Source: Symbiodinium natans | Taxonomy: Eukaryota > Sar > Dinophyceae > Suessiales > Symbiodiniaceae | DNA: 64,000 bases | NCBI GenBank assembly: GCA_905221605.1 | Contig: CAJNDS010002095.1 | Span: forward strand, 246,001 to 310,000 | Direction of reading: 5' to 3' | Part shown: piece by piece, positions 49,477 to 59,582 of the stretch | Position numbering within the stretch: the first letter of the stretch is position 1 | How the letters are laid out: each line of letters opens with the position of its first letter | Notes under the pieces: generated by a model | Told to the model about the DNA's origin: nothing | The model's database searches: none | Seen by the model: only the letters and a program-made list of their open reading frames with translations | Translations under genes and position numbers: made by a program

Positions 49477-49515
49477 ACGACACACCAGAGCGTGAGATCC
49501 CTGCCAGGCCAAGGC
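49477..49515 (-). CDS. Predicted exon, short
   Basis: Encodes ALAWQGSHALVCR (13 codons, phase 0). Acceptor TTTCATTGCCGCAG, preceded by CTCTTCAC, is among the best; donor GTTGAGGG. Confidence 0.5.
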
Positions 49516-49557
49516 CTGCGGCAATGAAAGTGAAGAGCAAAGCATCACAAAGTCTAG

Positions 49558-49670
49558 GCTGCCCAGTAAGCTAGGCTTAAAAAGGGTGCCCTTTTTTGCT
49601 TAAAGGGGTTTATAAGGGAACCTAAACCCCCCAAAAAGGGAATAAGGGTACTACTGGGCATCCTAGAAGT
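49558..49670. mobile_element. CCCAGTA-ended MITE related to CTGGGTCCTAGT type
   Basis: CTGCCCAGTAAGCTAGGC at the left and CTACTGGGCATCC at the right, with AAAGGGTGCCC, TTATAAGGGAACC and AATAAGGG inside. Relatives at 47580-47685 and 11657-11735 share GGTACC...GGGCTACC ends. Confidence 0.6.
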
Positions 49671-50257
49671 ACTTGACCACCAAACCAAAGACATTCATAG
49701 GAGAAGCCCTTATGTACGCTAAGTATGGAAACGGCCAAAAGCGGAACAACAAACGAAGCCCCAAACCCTACCAACCAGCACAAACGAGAAGCATCAAATT
49801 CGATTCCCCAAACCTGACTCTGGCGCCCCAATCCTAAACCCTAAACCCTAGACCCTTAACCCCAAACCCGAAACCCTAAACCCTGAACCCCAAACCCTAA
49901 ACCCCAAACCCGAAGCCCGAGACAAACACGAAAGCCCCCAACCTAAAACCCTGAACCCCCAGACCCCAAACCCAAAACCCGAAATCCTAAACCCCAAACC
50001 CTACACCCAAACACGCAACGCACGTGAGGGTTGGAACAATTTCGATGCTTCTTATCTTGTGATTCTGACAGTCGGGCCTGTGCTCCACAACAGGAGACAG
50101 ATACTAACGCACCATTTACTGTGCTCTCCAGGTATGGTTTGGGGTTAAAAGTTTAAAGTTTAGGGTTTAGGTTTAAAAGTTTAAGGTTTAGGGTTAACAA
50201 TTTAAGGTTTAGGGTTTAGGGTTAAAAGTTTAAGGTTTAGGGTTTAGGGTTGCATAC

Positions 50258-50347
50258 CCTCGTGGATGTTCTTCTTCTTCTTCCTGGAGTGGCGAGTTTT
50301 GCCAACCAGGCTGCGGTGCCAATCAAGGTGAGACGTCGTTCTCGTGT
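50258..50347 (-). CDS. Predicted exon, basic
   Basis: Encodes HLDWHRSLVGKTRHSRKKKK then NIHE. Acceptor GTGCTCATTTTCAG is strong; donor GAGG then GTATGC. The Lys/Arg cluster could be a localisation signal or a cytosolic flank of a membrane helix. Confidence 0.5.
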
Positions 50348-50394
50348 CTGAAAATGAGCACCCTCGCCTGTCACGCTTGTCCAGGTCCAAAACC

Positions 50395-50546
50395 CTAAAC
50401 CCCAAACCCCAAACCCTAAACCCTAAACCCTAAACCCTAAACCCCAACCCCAAACCCTAAACCCTGAACCCTAAACCCTAAACCCTAAACCCTAAACCCT
50501 AAAACCCTAAACCCTAAACCCTAGCCCTAAACCCTAAACCCTAAAC
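50395..50546. repeat. Telomere-like array (CCCTAAA)
   Basis: About 20 units. It is the donor-side intron start of the exon at 50547 and is mirrored by TTTAGGG at 50640-50740. Confidence 0.9.
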
Positions 50547-50623
50547 CCTGACGCTCCCTTGAAGTCGCCCCCACGTCCCCACAATGAGTCGCGGCCGAGC
50601 AACGCCTCCAGGAAGACTTCGAC
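50547..50623 (-). CDS. Predicted exon
   Basis: Encodes VEVFLEALLGRDSLWGRGGD then FKGAS. Acceptor CCAAGCTCAG, donor CAGG then GTTTAGGG. Confidence 0.5.
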
Positions 50624-51401
50624 CTGAGCTTGGGGGGGGCTTGGGGTTTAGGGTTTAGGGTTTGGGGTTTAGGGTTTAGGGCTAGGGTTTAGGGTTTAGG
50701 GTTTAGGGTTTGGGGTTTAGGGTTTAGCGTTTAGGGTTTACGGCCCAGGGATTGGGGCTAAGGCTTTAGGGCTTGAGGTTCCAGCCCACGAGCTTTCCTA
50801 TAGCCCAACCTGACACCCAGATCCGGGTTTAGGGCTTAGGCTCCAGAAATAGGGCTCGGTTAGGGCTTATGGGCTTCAGGGTCCTTATCAGGCTCATATG
50901 GCTTAAAGGGTGTTGAACACTTAAACCCTAAACTCGAATCCCTAAGATTTAGAGTTTGGTTCTAATTGCGTTCAGGCGTGTCCGGTTTTGGGCTCAGATT
51001 GGTGAGAAAGAAGGTAACTTACCCGGAGGGTAAACCTACCTATACATGGTATAGTCCTCATATACTTAAGCAGCTATAGGGGCCAAGCATATATTACATA
51101 GGCAAACGGGCCCTTAAGCCTTAGGGTTGAGGGTTTAGAGGTTAGGATGTATTGGTAGGATGTATTGGAGCCCGTTCCAACCATATCCGGAACAAGGCTG
51201 ACAAACGGAGCTTCGCACCAATTTGGGAGCGTGCGAAAAGAAGGGACCTCTAATATAGACCCCCAAATAGTAGGATCCCCTTGTAATAAGGATCCCAGTA
51301 AGTTACCCCTAATTTCGGAAACCTCCTTTCACGCTTCAGCATCCATACTGCCAGCATGCCGGGTTCTAAATCAGGCTGTTTGGGAGCTTCTCGTCGACAA
51401 C

Positions 51402-51461
51402 CCTCGTTTGTCCAAGGTATCTATCTCGGCAGCGCAGTAGCCGTAATCTAATGATGTCACC
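51402..51461 (-). CDS. Predicted exon
   Basis: Encodes VTSLDYGYCAAEIDTLDKRG. Acceptor AAGCAAGAAG, donor GAGG then GTTGTCG. The same frame would reach a TGA 30 nt further if unspliced, so it may be a C-terminal exon. Confidence 0.45.
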
Positions 51462-51534
51462 CTTCTTGCTTTTGCACAGGAAACCAGAACCTAACATGGC
51501 ACCGAAACACAAACAACAACCAAGTTGGAGTAAC

Positions 51535-51614
51535 CATCGACACTTTGCCGAGGTCGCTGCACAGCATCCAACTGCTTCATGAAAATGAGGAGGTACGGCA
51601 GCGCAGATACCGAC
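51535..51614 (-). CDS. Predicted exon, hydrophobic
   Basis: Encodes SVSALPYLLIFMKQLDAVQR then PRQSVD. Acceptor GGCCTTCCCAAG, donor GATG then GTTACTCC. A wider frame (51366-51797) is open but partly in repeat. Confidence 0.45.
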
Positions 51615-51734
51615 CTTGGGAAGGCCAGAAGCTTTTTTTGCACCGTTGCCCTTGAACGGTACAGAAACCCAAAAGAAATGACTCCCCTCATTTACAGCCC
51701 AACACGACCCTAAACCCTGAACCCTAGACCCCAA

Positions 51735-51890
51735 ACCCAACACAGCCAACCCCAAACCCCAAACCCCAAACCCCAAACCCCAAACCCCAAACCCCAAACC
51801 CCAAACGCTAAACCCTAAACCCTAAACCCTAAACCCTAAACCCTAAACCCTAAACCCTAAACCCTAAACCCTAAACCCTAAACCCTAAGC
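51735..51890. repeat. CCCCAAA block then CCCTAAA array
   Basis: About 8 CCCCAAA units followed by about 13 CCCTAAA units. Confidence 0.9.
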
Positions 51891-51968
51891 CCAAGGTAAA
51901 GACTCCCATGCAAATCGTGGCCAAGAGGCGGCGCTGGTACTAAGGTTGCCGCAGCCCCGGCCAGCAGC
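51891..51968 (-). CDS. Predicted exon
   Basis: Encodes LLAGAAATLVPAPPLGHDLH then GSLYL. Acceptor GAGACCTTAG, donor TTGG then GCTTAGGG (GC type). Confidence 0.45.
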
Positions 51969-52425
51969 CTAAGGTCTCAGAGAGGTTTGTGGCATGCATG
52001 CAGGGTGTAGGGTGTAGGGTTTAGGGTTTAGGGTTAAGGGTTAAGGGTTAAGGGTTTAGGGTTTAGGGCATGTAGGGTGTAGGGTGTAGGGTGTAGGGGT
52101 TTGTGGTTTAGGTCTAGAACAAGGTTTAAGATTGCCAGCAGGTGTCTATTCATTGCACACCTCGCACACAAAAAGCCTCAAACCAAAATCAAGCCCAAAC
52201 TCCAAAGCCAAAGTACAATTCGGCCCGAAACCGGAAGCCCCAACTAACAATGCCATAAAGAAACAAAGCACAGCCCCAAACCCTGATCCTACACCCAAAC
52301 CGCTAAACCCCAAACCCCAAACCCTAAACCCTAAACCGTGAACCGTAAACCCTAAACACTAGCCCTGAACCCTAAACCCTAAACCCTAAACCCTGAAACC
52401 CTAAAACCCTAAACCCCCCCCAAAC

Positions 52426-52473
52426 CCCAGCGATGCTCACCAAGCCCAGGAGCAGCACAGGCGCTGCGGGAAC
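52426..52473 (-). CDS. Predicted exon, hydrophobic
   Basis: Encodes VPAAPVLLLGLVSIAG (16 codons, phase 0). Acceptor CCCAATGGAG, donor GGG then GTTTGGG. An ATG in frame 6 nt upstream would make this a signal peptide; splicing and start are both possible. Confidence 0.45.
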
Positions 52474-52682
52474 CTCCATTGGGTTTAGGGTTTAGGGTTT
52501 AGGGTTTAGGGTTTAGGGTTTAGGGTGTAGGGTTTAGGGTTTAGGGTTTAGGGTTTTGGGGGGCGCAGGGTTTTGGGCTTTGGGAATCCAAAAGCTCAGG
52601 GCACCGATTGGGTTTTTAGGGCTTGGGCTGCAAGGGCTTAGCTTGAAGGGTCTAAAGGAGAGACCCTTATATCCAAGGGTAG

Positions 52683-52813
52683 TTACATGGTCCCTTAGTA
52701 TGGGGGTACCCCGTATATACCCCTTGTATACCCCATACAAAGTAAGTGCCCATACATCAGAACCCTTTAAAGGAGGTTAGGCATTTTAAGGGCCCATGTA
52801 ACTACCCTTAGGC
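52683..52813. mobile_element. MITE-like element, GGGTAGTTACATGG ends
   Basis: GGGTAGTTACATGGTCCCTT (about 52677) is inverted as GGGCCCATGTAACTACCCTT near 52790. Contains CCCATACATCAGAACC. A related copy is at 57040-57188. Confidence 0.65.
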
Positions 52814-53241
52814 TGAAGGATAGACCCTCATAAGGGACCTTCGGGCTTATTTAGGGTTGATGTAGGGGCTACTTAGGTATATGGGGACAATACTTCCAGG
52901 GGTCGTTCCTTATACCCCTAAACCCCTAAACCCCAAACCCTAAACCCTAAACCCTAAACCCTAAACCACAAACCCTAAAACCCTAAACCCTAAACCCTGA
53001 ATAAACCCTAAATCGTTTTGGGGGTTCAGGGTCCGGCTCCATGGCTTGAGGCTAGGTTGGGGGGGGGGGGGGGTTTCAAAGTGAAAATAAACCAGGAAAG
53101 AAGAGCTCTGAACCCTAATAGGGTTTAGGGTTTAGGGTTTTTAACCCTTGTAAAAGCACATATAGAATCCAGAAGAAGAGCCCTAAACTCTCTAAAACCT
53201 ATTATAAAGTACTTCTGAAGAATAGAATCCTAGAACAGGAC

Positions 53242-53307
53242 CTGCTGGTGGCCGGGGCCGAGCAGCGTGAGCACGCCGCGCAAAAGAAAGGCCCCCGAAC
53301 GACCCGC
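53242..53307 (-). CDS. Predicted exon
   Basis: Reads AFLLRGVLTLLGPGHQQ (phase 0). Acceptor GCAGAAAAAAG, donor CAG then GTCCTGTT. All three frames are open, so frame is by hydrophobicity only. Confidence 0.35.
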
Positions 53308-53399
53308 CTTTTTTCTGCGCCCTCCTCAACCCCATGATCCGAATAAACCCTGCAAAGCCTACAAACCCTCTAAACCCTGAAAAGCCGTGTAAAGATTCT

Positions 53400-53579
53400 A
53401 AACCCCCACAAACCCTGTAGACCCTATAAACCCTATAAACCCTACATAAACCCTATAAACCCTACAAAAACCCTACAAAAACCCTACATAAACCCTACAT
53501 AAACCCTACATAAACCCTGCATAAACCCTACATAAACCCTACATAAACCCTCCATAAACCCTACATAAACCCTACAAAC
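53400..53579. repeat. 11-bp variant array (CCCTACATAAA)
   Basis: Degenerate CCCTATAAA changing to about 12 copies of CCCTACATAAA. A telomere-derived unit lengthened by 4 bases and then amplified. Confidence 0.9.
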
Positions 53580-53635
53580 CCTGCAGATCCACAGCGGCCT
53601 GCCCCAGCTCAACCAGCTTGATGTTGTCGGGATGC
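53580..53635 (-). CDS. Predicted exon
   Basis: Encodes HPDNIKLVELGQAAVDLQ. Acceptor CCTAAGACCGCCAG, donor CAGG then GTTTGTAGGG, here in a variant array of 11-bp units (CCCTACATAAA). Confidence 0.5.
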
Positions 53636-54165
53636 CTGGCGGTCTTAGGAACTGAGGGGATGCTGTTGGGGTTTAGGTCCAGGTCATGAGGGGTTTCGGT
53701 TTACCGTAGGGTTTGGGGCTGAGAAGTACTAACAAAAACAAAACAAAATCTAGGGTTCAGGATTTAAGATTAACGCCTCAGCACTGTATAAACTACCCAG
53801 TAATTCAACAGGGTACAGCATTTGCGAGTTCTGACTTCTCGATTCTTTGTATCTGCTCGAAGCTTGGGAATTGCCTGACTGTAGATTCTAAGGCGTCGAG
53901 TTTAAGTCTCAAACCCTTCCCGAAACGCTAGGGCCACGTGAAGTCAATGCAAGGCATGCCAGCTCGCACGGGGCTTTGCGTGGCCAGCACATGACTCTCG
54001 TAATTAGGGGCAAAAAACCTACCAACCCTACAAACCCTACAGACCCTATAAACCATATAAAACCCAAGAATACCATACAAAACCCTACGAACCCCACAAA
54101 CCCTATAGACCCTTTAAACCCCCTAAACCCCTCCCCCTAAACCCTAAACCCTAAACCCTAAATGC

Positions 54166-54228
54166 TCCCTCCCCCCCGGGCTTGCGCCTGGCCCCTGCAC
54201 ATATGGCACCCAGGAGTGATACGCCCAC
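54166..54228 (-). CDS. Predicted exon, hydrophobic
   Basis: Encodes VGVSLLGAICAGARRKPGGE. Acceptor CCTCAAGAAG, donor GCATTTAGGG (GC type). Phase 0 at both ends. Confidence 0.4.
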
Positions 54229-54624
54229 CTTCTTGAGGTAGGGTTTAGGGGTTTAGGGTTTAGGGTTTAGGGTTTAAGGTTTATTTAGGGTTTAGGGTTT
54301 AGGGCTTGATGGGTTTAGGGCTTGATGGGTTGATGGGTTACAGGGTTATAGGGTTTTGGGCATATAGGGTTTAGTGTTAGAGGGTTAGAGGGGTATAAGG
54401 TCTGAGGGATATAGGTTTTGGGTAAAAGGAGGTCAGCTTCTGAAGGGGTACTATGTGGATTCCTTGGGGCCCCTCACTGGGGCTAAGGGTTCGAAGATTG
54501 TCCAGGCACCTTCAATACGCGACAGAGAATCTGAGAAAAGCCCTAAGCCCTAAACCCTAAGCCCGAAGCCCTAAGCCCTAAACCCTAAACCCTGAGCCCT
54601 AAAGCCCTGAGCCCTAAACCCTAC

Positions 54625-54660
54625 TGCCGGCACAACTTCCAGACTGCCAGGCTTAGTGTT
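54625..54660 (-). CDS. Predicted exon, short
   Basis: Encodes NTKPGSLEVVPA (12 codons, phase 0). Acceptor AAGCCTCCCCCTCAG is strong; donor GTAGGGTTTAGGG. Confidence 0.45.
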
Positions 54661-55018
54661 CTGAGGGGGAGGCTTGGAGAAAACACATAAGAACCCCCCC
54701 CCCCCCAGAAAGAAAAATATGAAAACAGATATCCTTCCTTATAAGGGCAACATAGGGAAGATACCTAAACCCTAAACCCTAACCCTAAACCCTAAACCCT
54801 AAACCCTAAACCCTAAACCCTAAACCCTAAACCCTAAACGGGGGGGGGGGGGGGTTCTTAAGCAAGGCAAACTAAAGCACCTGCAGGTTCATCCTGGGGT
54901 ACAGGATCCCAAGCCTTGAGCATAGAACGGGCATCCTTAAAAGAAGGACCCCCAAAGGGACGGGTTTAGGGTTTAGGGTTTAGGGTTTAGGGTTTAGGGT
55001 TTAGGGTTAGAGAACTAC

Positions 55019-55089
55019 CGATATGCCTTTTCTATGCTTGGTGTAGCAGGGTAAGGGCCCCGAGACAGCTTCTTGTTGCTGATGTTGAG
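55019..55089 (-). CDS. Predicted exon
   Basis: Encodes NISNKKLSRGPYPATPSIEK then AYR. Acceptor CCAAAGACCTCAG, donor CG then GTAGTTC. Confidence 0.5.
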
Positions 55090-55173
55090 CTGAGGTCTTT
55101 GGAGGGGTTTCCCAGGGTTGCAGGGCCAAGGGCTTATACGCTTGCAGGGCTTGGGCTTTGTAGGGTTTAGGAC

Positions 55174-55273
55174 CTAGAGCAGGGCGTATGGGGTGTAGCT
55201 GATGGCTTGCAAAGTCTCGGACATTCGCTTCACTGTCTTTCAGGTCTAGGCCAAGCCCAACCACAACTACACG
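55174..55273 (-). CDS. Predicted exon
   Basis: Encodes VGLGLDLKDSEANVRDFASH preceded by RVVV and followed by QLHPIRPAL. Acceptor CGCTGGGAG, donor TAG then GTCCTAAA. 85 bp from the exon at 55019, the shortest inferred intron here. Confidence 0.45.
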
Positions 55274-55367
55274 CTCCCAGCGAAGTTTGAGGAGTTTAGG
55301 GTTTAGGTTGAGGGTTTAGGGTTTAGCGTTTGGGTTCTTCGTGTCCTGTGCCAAGAGGCAAAGATAC

Positions 55368-55410
55368 CATCGAAGATCCAGATGTCGCGGTCGGTCTCCG
55401 CTATGCGGAC
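55368..55410 (-). CDS. Predicted exon
   Basis: Encodes VRIAETDRDIWIFD. Acceptor CGCAGACAGAG, donor GATG then GTATCTTTG. Confidence 0.5.
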
Positions 55411-55674
55411 CTCTGTCTGCGGGATGGTTTAGGGTTTATAGGGTTCAGGGTTCAGGGTTTAGGATTTAGGGTTTAGGGTTCAGGGTCTAGGGGTTACATT
55501 ATATGGGTCTGAAAAACCCTTGGCCCTGGAAACCGCATGGAGCTTTAAGGCATTAGTGGATTCAGGCTATTGGGCTTCTGCCTTTAGGGTGCTTGGGTTG
55601 GTGTGTAACCTCGACAGCCCTCTACCCTGAACCCTCAAACTCTACACCCTAAGCCCTAAACCCTAAACCCTAAC

Positions 55675-56518
55675 TCAAGAAGGTGATTCAAGCATATATA
55701 AGGTCGCATGAACTTGTTCTGCCCACCTGCCGCCCGCCCTGACATCCACAAGGTGGGATGCAGGGTAGGGGGACAACGCACCGGGGCAACCGGCTCTTAA
55801 GGGCTACAGCTTGGCTTCAGCACCCCCCTCGGCCTGCCATCCGCCAGGAGGCTGGGCGCTCTTCACAAGCTGTCCATCCCTTCCGGGAGGCGAGCAACTG
55901 TACCAACACATGCTGTAGCATGGGATTGCGCTCTGGCACTGCTCCCCCCTGTCCCCGGCAGTGGGCCGGCTACGCAAACTCTGTCCAAGATCCGCCGTCC
56001 ACCCGGGCGTTAACCCAAGCATCTGGCATCACTCAAACGAGAGCGCGCCCGTACACTACACTGCGCCAAGGAACGCTTACACGCCTGAAGACGATTTCTG
56101 CCTTTCGGCTACCTCACCTTCCTCCGCCAGGGCAGCCTTCCCTTACAACCAATGTCCCGTGTCTCCTGGAAAACGGTGCCGTCGCCATCGCAGCCCCCCT
56201 CCATCCTCCAGGCCCATCGCAGCAACATTGCAATTGCGGTGGCGTGCTGGTCTGACGAAGTCCTCCAAGCAGTAAAGCATGTTCTGGCATGGTATAGCGG
56301 AAGCGCATCTTTGCAGCGCATAGCTTTTTCACACGCGTGTTCGTGCTTAGGCCATTGGGCGTCATAACCTCAAGAAGGTGATTCAAGCATATATAAGGTC
56401 GCATGAACTTGTTCTGCCCACCTGCCGCCCGCCCTGACATCCACAAGGTGGGATGCAGGGTAGGGGGACAACGCACCGGGGCAACCGGCTCTTAAGGGCT
56501 ACAGCTTGGCTTCAGCAC
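55675..56518. mobile_element. 844-bp insertion with identical 149-bp terminal direct repeats
   Basis: 55675-55823 and 56370-56518 are identical over 149 bp (TCAAGAAGGTGATT ... GGCTTCAGCAC). TAAC flanks both sides (55671-55674, 56519-56522), and the site reads as CCCTAAA-type repeat when the element is removed, so the 4-bp TAAC looks like a target duplication. The 546-bp interior is GC-rich with frames of 100-165 codons on both strands, none protein-like. No primer-binding site or polypurine tract is obvious and the ends are TC...AC, not TG...CA. It resembles a TRIM (miniature LTR retroelement) in layout, but a non-LTR or recombinase-type element with terminal direct repeats is possible. Identical repeats suggest recent insertion. 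Confidence 0.75.
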
Positions 56519-56560
56519 TAACCCTAAACCCTAAACCCTAAACCCTAAACCCTAAAAAAC

Positions 56561-56629
56561 CCAGAGCTCTTGGCGACAAGGCGCCACCAGCGTCATGAGG
56601 CTAAGGAGGAAGGAAGTCGCGCACAGTGC
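56561..56629 (-). CDS. Predicted exon, transmembrane helix
   Basis: Encodes ALCATSFLLSLMTLVAPCRQ then ELW (23 codons, phase 0). Acceptor GGCTGAAAAG, donor GTTTTTTAGGG. 40 bp from the end of the direct-repeat element. Confidence 0.5.
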
Positions 56630-56958
56630 CTTTTCAGCCTGGCAGAACCCTAAACCCTAAACCCTAAACCCTAAACCCTAAACCCTAAACCCTAAACCCT
56701 AAACCCTAAACCCTAAACCCTAAACCTAAACCCTAAACCCTAAACCCTTCCCAGGCTCGGGTTTAGGGGCTGAACAAACGCTGCCAGCATAGGCGCTTAC
56801 CTTCAGGTTTAGGGCTTCGGGCTTAGAGTTTAGGGTAAACTTGCCCTGAAATCCTTTGGGCCGCGAAGGTCTTTTGAAAAGAAAACATTGGCTCTCCTAA
56901 ACCCTAAACCCTAAACCCTAAACCCTAAACCCTAAACCCTAAACCCTAAACCCTAAAC

Positions 56959-56995
56959 CACTCTCTACAACGGGCATGACAGCGGACCTATCCAG
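56959..56995 (-). CDS. Predicted exon, short
   Basis: Encodes LDRSAVMPVVES. Acceptor CCCATGTGGGAG, donor GTG then GTTTAGGG. Confidence 0.35.
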
Positions 56996-57039
56996 CTCCC
57001 ACATGGGCGTTGTGTGTTGGATTGCGCCCTTTTCTTAAA

Positions 57040-57188
57040 GGTTCTGATGTATGGGCCCTTAATTTTTATAGGGTATAGACGGGGTATTTGGGTTTAGGGT
57101 TTAGGGTTTAGGGTCTAGGGTTTAGGGGTATATAAGGGGTACCCGTTTTAAGGGCCCATGCTAAGGGACCATGCAACTACCCATAGGG
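57040..57188. mobile_element. Related element interrupted by TTTAGGG repeat
   Basis: Matches the 52683 element in inverse orientation (GGTTCTGATGTATGGGCCCT at the left; AAGGGACCATGCAACTACCC at the right), but 35 bp of TTTAGGG repeat (about 57090-57125) lie inside it. Confidence 0.6.
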
Positions 57189-57189
57189 G

Positions 57190-57600
57190 GGTGGGGGTTC
57201 GCAAGATGGGAACTTATGGATCCTATAGGGGGCGTTCAAGAAGTATAGAAAGGCTTACTTGAATAGAAGGCTTACTTAAGAGCATCTTGACTCAGCTCTC
57301 TGGGTCCTACTTGGCGATCTGTGTTTGCCTACAGTCTGGAAGTAGAAAGGCCACATTAGTAGGTACCTGTAGGCAGGTCAAATGTTCATATCTTCTTTAC
57401 GGAGCAAGTCAACTTCTTACAATTGTTTCCTGTGAAGCCCTGTATAGCACCACTGATATCTGGTCCTTGTGTGACTACGTAGACCCGACAAAAGGGACGT
57501 GGTCTTTGGACCGACAATTATAGGGGCCTAAACGATTACAAGAGGGTTTTTTGGATTTTTATAGTAATAAAGGAACCATAAGGCAATACTACTAGTACCC
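57190..57600. other. Unassigned unique segment with a 78-codon plus-strand frame
   Basis: 57287-57523 is open on the plus strand from an ATG (TQLSGSYLAICVCLQSGSRK...), AT-richer than host exons and without clear splice sites. It could be a fossil mobile element. No repeat ends found. Confidence 0.3.
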
Positions 57601-57636
57601 ATTCCGACCCCCATATTATGCAAAGAGCCCCCTGGC

Positions 57637-57713
57637 CTGGACGAAGACTGCCCGAAACCCGGTGCGATTTTTCACCAGCGCCTCACTTGTATTCGCAGTC
57701 CAAAACCGAAGCA
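57637..57713 (-). CDS. Predicted exon
   Basis: Encodes LRFWTANTSEALVKNRTGFR then AVFVQ. Acceptor GCTGTTTGGTTGAG, donor CAG then GCCAGGGG (GC type). Not bounded by telomere repeat on either side. Confidence 0.45.
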
Positions 57714-58257
57714 CTCAACCAAACAGCAAGAAACAGTGCTTTCTAAACTGACTGCAGATACCCAACAAAACACCATACAAATCTGGAGCGTTGCTGGTGA
57801 AGTTGCGCTCGAAGTTTTCTGGCTTGATTAACCAAAGGGTACATGAATTTACCTGCCCAAAAACTCTGCCAATTTGCGGGTTCCCTAAATGGGGCTCCCT
57901 TTTCGGGGGTTTCCTAGAATATTAGTATACTATAAGTATCCTGGGGGAACTAAAGGTAAACATTTTGGATTGTATAGGGGTCAAAATACACCCACAAAGG
58001 TTAGAGGTTACATTCTCTACTACATTTCAGGGGTGCATTCGGGGCACCAAAATGTCGGAGAATGCCCATGTGCCAGGACCCTAACACGACCAGTCCTCAG
58101 CTTGCTTTCCCTTGAAGGCAACCTCAAACGCGGGGGCTAAATCCCTGAACCCTGAACCCTTAACCCTAAACCCCGAACCTAACCCCCAAACCCTAAACCC
58201 TAAACAAAAACCTAAACCCTAAACCCTAAACCCTAAACACTAAACCCTAAACCCTAC

Positions 58258-58334
58258 CGACGCTATAAGCCCCGACATCTCTTGGCTTCAGGGGCGGGCT
58301 TGCTAGGCAAGGGGCCCAGAATCGAGTTCCCGGG
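58258..58334 (-). CDS. Predicted exon
   Basis: Encodes PGTRFWAPCLASPPLKPRDV then GAYSV. Acceptor TGTGTCCCTAAG, donor CG then GTAGGGTTTAGGG. Confidence 0.4.
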
Positions 58335-58561
58335 CTTAGGGACACAGTCAGGCACTGAGGCTGGAGGACTGGCTTGGGGTTTAGTGTTTAGGGTTTAGGG
58401 TTTAGGGTGTAGGGTTGAGGGATTAGGGTCTAGGGTTTGGGGTTTGGGGTTTAGGGTTTAGGGATTAGGGGTTAAGGTCTAGGGTCTAGGGTCTAGGGTC
58501 TAGGGTTTAGGGTTTAGAGTTTAGGGTTAGGGTTCAAGGCTTAGGGTTCCTGGGACTACAC

Positions 58562-58613
58562 CCCAGCCCTGCCCTGCCTGCAGCAGCTTAGAGTGCAGTA
58601 GCACGATGCCGAC
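58562..58613 (-). CDS. Predicted exon
   Basis: Encodes VGIVLLHSKLLQAGQGW. Acceptor GGGCGTGAG, donor GG then GTGTAGTC. Confidence 0.4.
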
Positions 58614-58753
58614 CTCACGCCCGGATCCCAAAGCTCCAAACGGGATCCAAAGGGTTGGTTTCGGGTTTAGGGTTTCGGGTTTCGGGTTTAGGGTTTAGGG
58701 TTTAGGATTTTGGATTTCGGGTTTAGGGTTCAAGGTCTCGGGATTCCAGGCAC

Positions 58754-58790
58754 CTGCAAAGCTGCACCCTCATCTACCCAAAGGATGTCT
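58754..58790 (-). CDS. Predicted exon, short
   Basis: Encodes DILWVDEGAALQ. Acceptor GTAGCACGCTAAG, donor CAG then GTGCCTGG. Confidence 0.4.
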
Positions 58791-58839
58791 CTTAGCGTGC
58801 TACCGATTATAGGTTTCTTAACGGAGGGGGTTTCAAGGG

Positions 58840-59031
58840 GGGCATGGGTTTAGGGTTTAGGGTTTAGGGTTTAGGGTTTAGGGTTTAGGGTTTAGGGTTT
58901 AGGGTTTAGGGTTTAGGGTTTAGGGTTTGGGGTTTGGGGTTTAGGGGTTTAGGGGTTTAGGGGTTTAGGGGTTTAGGGTTTAGGGTTTAGGGGTTTAGGG
59001 GTTTAGGGGTTTAGGGTTTAGGGTTTAGGGG
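58840..59031. repeat. TTTAGGG array with octamer blocks
   Basis: About 12 heptamers then alternating TTTAGGGG octamer blocks. No gene seen from 58791 to 59535 besides repeats and a TTTATAGGG array at 59215-59290. Confidence 0.9.
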
Positions 59032-59535
59032 TATGTAACCCAAGGTCCCGCAATGCTCCCCAGTACTCCCTAAGGCTCCCTAAGGTTCCCTGGGTACCTA
59101 CCCCCTTGAACCCTGCTCCCTTCACAACCGTATAAACCGCTGGCCAAAGGCGTGGGTCCTAAATCCTAGATTCATAAGGGGTTAGGATTTAGGGTGATAG
59201 GGTTTTTGGGTTTACAGGGTTTATAGGGTTTACAGGGTTTATAGGGTTTATAGGGTTTATAGGGTTTATAGGGTTGATAGGGTTCATAGGGTTGATAGGC
59301 TTGATAGGGTTTACTGGGTTGACAGGGTCTGCAGTGTTTTTGGGGTTTGTAGGGTTTCTGCTTACCCAGTGCATCCCAAAGCATCCCAAAAACGCAAACT
59401 AGGAATCCAGTACTTCTCTAGGGGGCCTAGTACATAATTTGCGGGGCTTTAAGTTTTGGGGTGTTAGAAATCTAGAAGTACGAGCTTTAGGGAGAAGGTT
59501 TTTGGGCTTGCAGCGAGGTGCGGTTGCTGCTAGAC

Positions 59536-59568
59536 CTGGTTGCTTTGGAAGGTCTTCGAGGGAGCGTG
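59536..59568 (-). CDS. Predicted micro-exon (33 nt)
   Basis: Encodes HAPSKTFQSNQ. Acceptor CAATCAGCTGCAAG, donor CAG then GTCTAGC. Confidence 0.35.
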
Positions 59569-59582
59569 CTTGCAGCTGATTG

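Noticed and set aside
55758-56255. 165-codon frame inside the direct-repeat element
   Set aside because: GC-rich, overlapping frames on both strands, no recognisable motif; begins inside the terminal repeat.
59172-59389. Pro/Tyr/Lys/Asn repeat proteins at 59172-59389
   Set aside because: Both frames are translations of a TTTATAGGG array.
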